DNA from: JBKJTP01 sp046590195
GTDB taxonomy: Bacteria > Bacteroidota > Ignavibacteria > Palsa-1295
Length of the DNA stretch: 31,960 bases
Assembly: GCA_046590195.1 (NCBI GenBank)
Contig: JBKJTP010000307.1
Span: forward strand, 1 to 31,960
Reading direction: 5' to 3'
Below are positions 30,710 to 31,960 of the stretch, piece by piece (within the stretch, counting starts at the first letter, position 1; every line of letters starts with the position of its first letter). The notes beneath the pieces were generated by a model. It was not told the origin of the DNA, searched no databases, and was given only the letters and a program-made list of their open reading frames with translations. A program made the position numbers and the translations under genes.

Positions 30710-31960
30710 CTAAGACCGAAGCTTCGCATTCAGTTCTTTTTGCAACCCTTCTACCACATTATTCATCATGGTGTCGATCTCCGCTTCTTCAAGCGTGCGC
30801 TCGGGTGAGCGGAAACGGAAGCGAAGCGCAAGGCTCCTCTCACCCTTCTGCTTCATTTCCGGTGAGCGGAATTCGTCAAAAATGTAGCTCGTCTCCAGCA
30901 GATCCTTGTTCACCAGCTTCTGCGCGGTCTGAACGAGCTGCTGCGCCTGGATCGTGTGATCCAGAACGAGCGCGATGTCTCGCTCGACTGCCGGGTACTT
31001 CGGGAGCGCTTTCACAGGAGTCGGACTCGCATATTTCTCGCGAGTCGCTGCATAGAGTGCATCATGGTCAAGCAATGCCAGATATGTATCACCACGCAGA
31101 TCATACTGCTTCGCAAAAGCCAGATTGACCTTGCCGAAGCTACCTAACACGGTGCTGCCATGATTGACAGCCATCGCGACCCCTGTCTCGAAAATGTTGG
31201 AGTCTGACATCGGCACAGTCGCAGCGTTATGTAGTCCAAGCCGTTTGAGCAAGTGGCTTACCACTCCGTTCAGTAGATAAATATCGGCCTTGGTATCGCC
31301 TGAGTTATATGCGGATTTCTCTTCCTGGACCCCTGCGATCATGATGCCTAGCTGCCAGCCCTCCTTGACCCTGCCAAGCAACTGCGATGTGTCAGCATAA
31401 GAAAATGTACTTCCGATCTCGAACATGCGCTGCCCGTGCTGACCGAAGCGCTCATTGCGGCGGGCTGCATCAAGTAGATTGATCGCGAGGCTCGGGCGCA
31501 TGCGATCCATCTCCACGTTAAGCGGATTGATCACGACGACAGGTTTTATCCCGAAAGCATCTGCCTCTTTGCCAGAGACAAGTGGCGTAGAGAGCGCCTC
31601 ATTAAATCCAATGGCCAGCAAGCTTGATCGAACAAGCTGATCGAACTCGCGGCGTAACAGTGGTTCGCCCTTCATCGGAAGCGATGTTGGCTCGTGCGCG
31701 CTTGTCGGAAGTTCATCGTAGCCGATCACGCGCGCGACCTCTTCGATGGCATCTTCTTCGATCGCGAGATCATGACGATATGACGGAGATTCGAGTATCC
31801 ACTCGTCAGCGTTTGCACTGTTGATACCGATGCCGAGCTTGTCGAGTACATTGTGCATCTCGATCGCTGGTATCTGCGTGCCCAACAGTGCATTTGCCCG
31901 AATCGGACGGAATGCGAATTTCTTGCGGTTGATCTGTTGAGGGTACTCGTCGATCAAACC
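30710..31960 (-). CDS. pheT: Phenylalanine-tRNA ligase beta subunit, 5' end outside window
   Basis: 416 C-terminal residues of PheT are present; the frame is open to the window edge. The B5 domain is visible at the start (IRANALLGTQIPAIEMHNVL, SPSYRHDLAIEEDAIEEVAR, then VIGYDELP). Next comes the catalytic-like core module (FNEALSTPLVSG, INPLNVEMDRMRPSL, RMFEIGSTF). The C-terminal FDX-ACB anticodon-binding domain has KYPAVERDIALVLD and RSLALRFRFRSPERTLEEAEID. PheT pairs with PheS, probably just upstream, to charge tRNA-Phe and to edit Tyr-tRNA-Phe; the editing B3/B4 part is outside the window. It probably heads an operon with the coiled-coil gene and zapA. Confidence 0.97.
   Translation of the reverse strand, partial: GLIDEYPQQINRKKFAFRPIRANALLGTQIPAIEMHNVLDKLGIGINSANADEWILESPSYRHDLAIEEDAIEEVARVIGYDELPTSAHEPTSLPMKGEPLLRREFDQLVRSSLLAIGFNEALSTPLVSGKEADAFGIKPVVVINPLNVEMDRMRPSLAINLLDAARRNERFGQHGQRMFEIGSTFSYADTSQLLGRVKEGWQLGIMIAGVQEEKSAYNSGDTKADIYLLNGVVSHLLKRLGLHNAATVPMSDSNIFETGVAMAVNHGSTVLGSFGKVNLAFAKQYDLRGDTYLALLDHDALYAATREKYASPTPVKALPKYPAVERDIALVLDHTIQAQQLVQTAQKLVNKDLLETSYIFDEFRSPEMKQKGERSLALRFRFRSPERTLEEAEIDTMMNNVVEGLQKELNAKLRS

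Overview
The window looks like the chromosome of a Gram-negative bacterium of the Bacteroidota / Chlorobi-Ignavibacteria superphylum, possibly a Kapabacteria-like lineage (inference). The supporting signs are a short primary sigma factor without region 1.1, a type IX secretion C-terminal signal on a secreted PhoD-like enzyme, many lipoproteins with clear lipoboxes, few strong Shine-Dalgarno sites, and TAnnTTTG-type promoter elements. Most genes lie on the minus strand. I saw no tRNA or rRNA gene, CRISPR array, transposase or phage gene.

Layout. 1-1150 (+): the C-terminal part of an NfeD-type membrane protease, then a small DUF2442 protein. 1213-3900 (-): ribosomal genes rplJ-rplL with a structured leader and a terminator, followed by a coupled pair of LVIVD-repeat-like lipoproteins. 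rplJ-rplL here is not joined to rplK-rplA or rpoB, which is unusual. 3900-4400 is non-coding. 4473-7194 (+): a TIR/TolB-like/TPR protein and a free-standing sensor-like protein. 7235-10386 (-): a lipoprotein and asparagine synthetase asnB. 10691-12814 (+): the PhoD-like T9SS cargo. 12960-13835 (-): the primary sigma factor. 14107-14936 (-): a PIN-domain protein with an unknown small partner, resembling a toxin-antitoxin pair.

15086-17911 (-) is a cluster of three lipoproteins, two of them paralogues, plus a YCII-like protein; it carries a trace of a lost second yciI copy. 17996-21866 (-) runs GAF-GAF-degenerate GGDEF protein, HAD phosphatase, GNAT acetyltransferase; the HAD gene may be frameshifted at its end. 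22138-25006 (-) holds two DUF6263-like exported proteins and a NUDIX hydrolase. 25316-28188 (-) has ndk, a DUF5683-like protein, a rhodanese, and sucD with a lysine/alanine-rich histone-H1-like tail. 28344-29285 (+) is an exported beta-barrel-like protein followed by a frameshifted pseudogene. 29684-31960 (-) holds zapA, a coiled-coil protein coupled to it, and the 3' part of pheT.

The most interesting points are the histone-like tail on SucD, the isolated rplJL unit with its folded leader, the TIR-TolB-TPR protein, a 14-base promoter box shared by two unrelated genes, the third-position-only divergence of a gene-tail remnant, and a set of REP-like palindromes.
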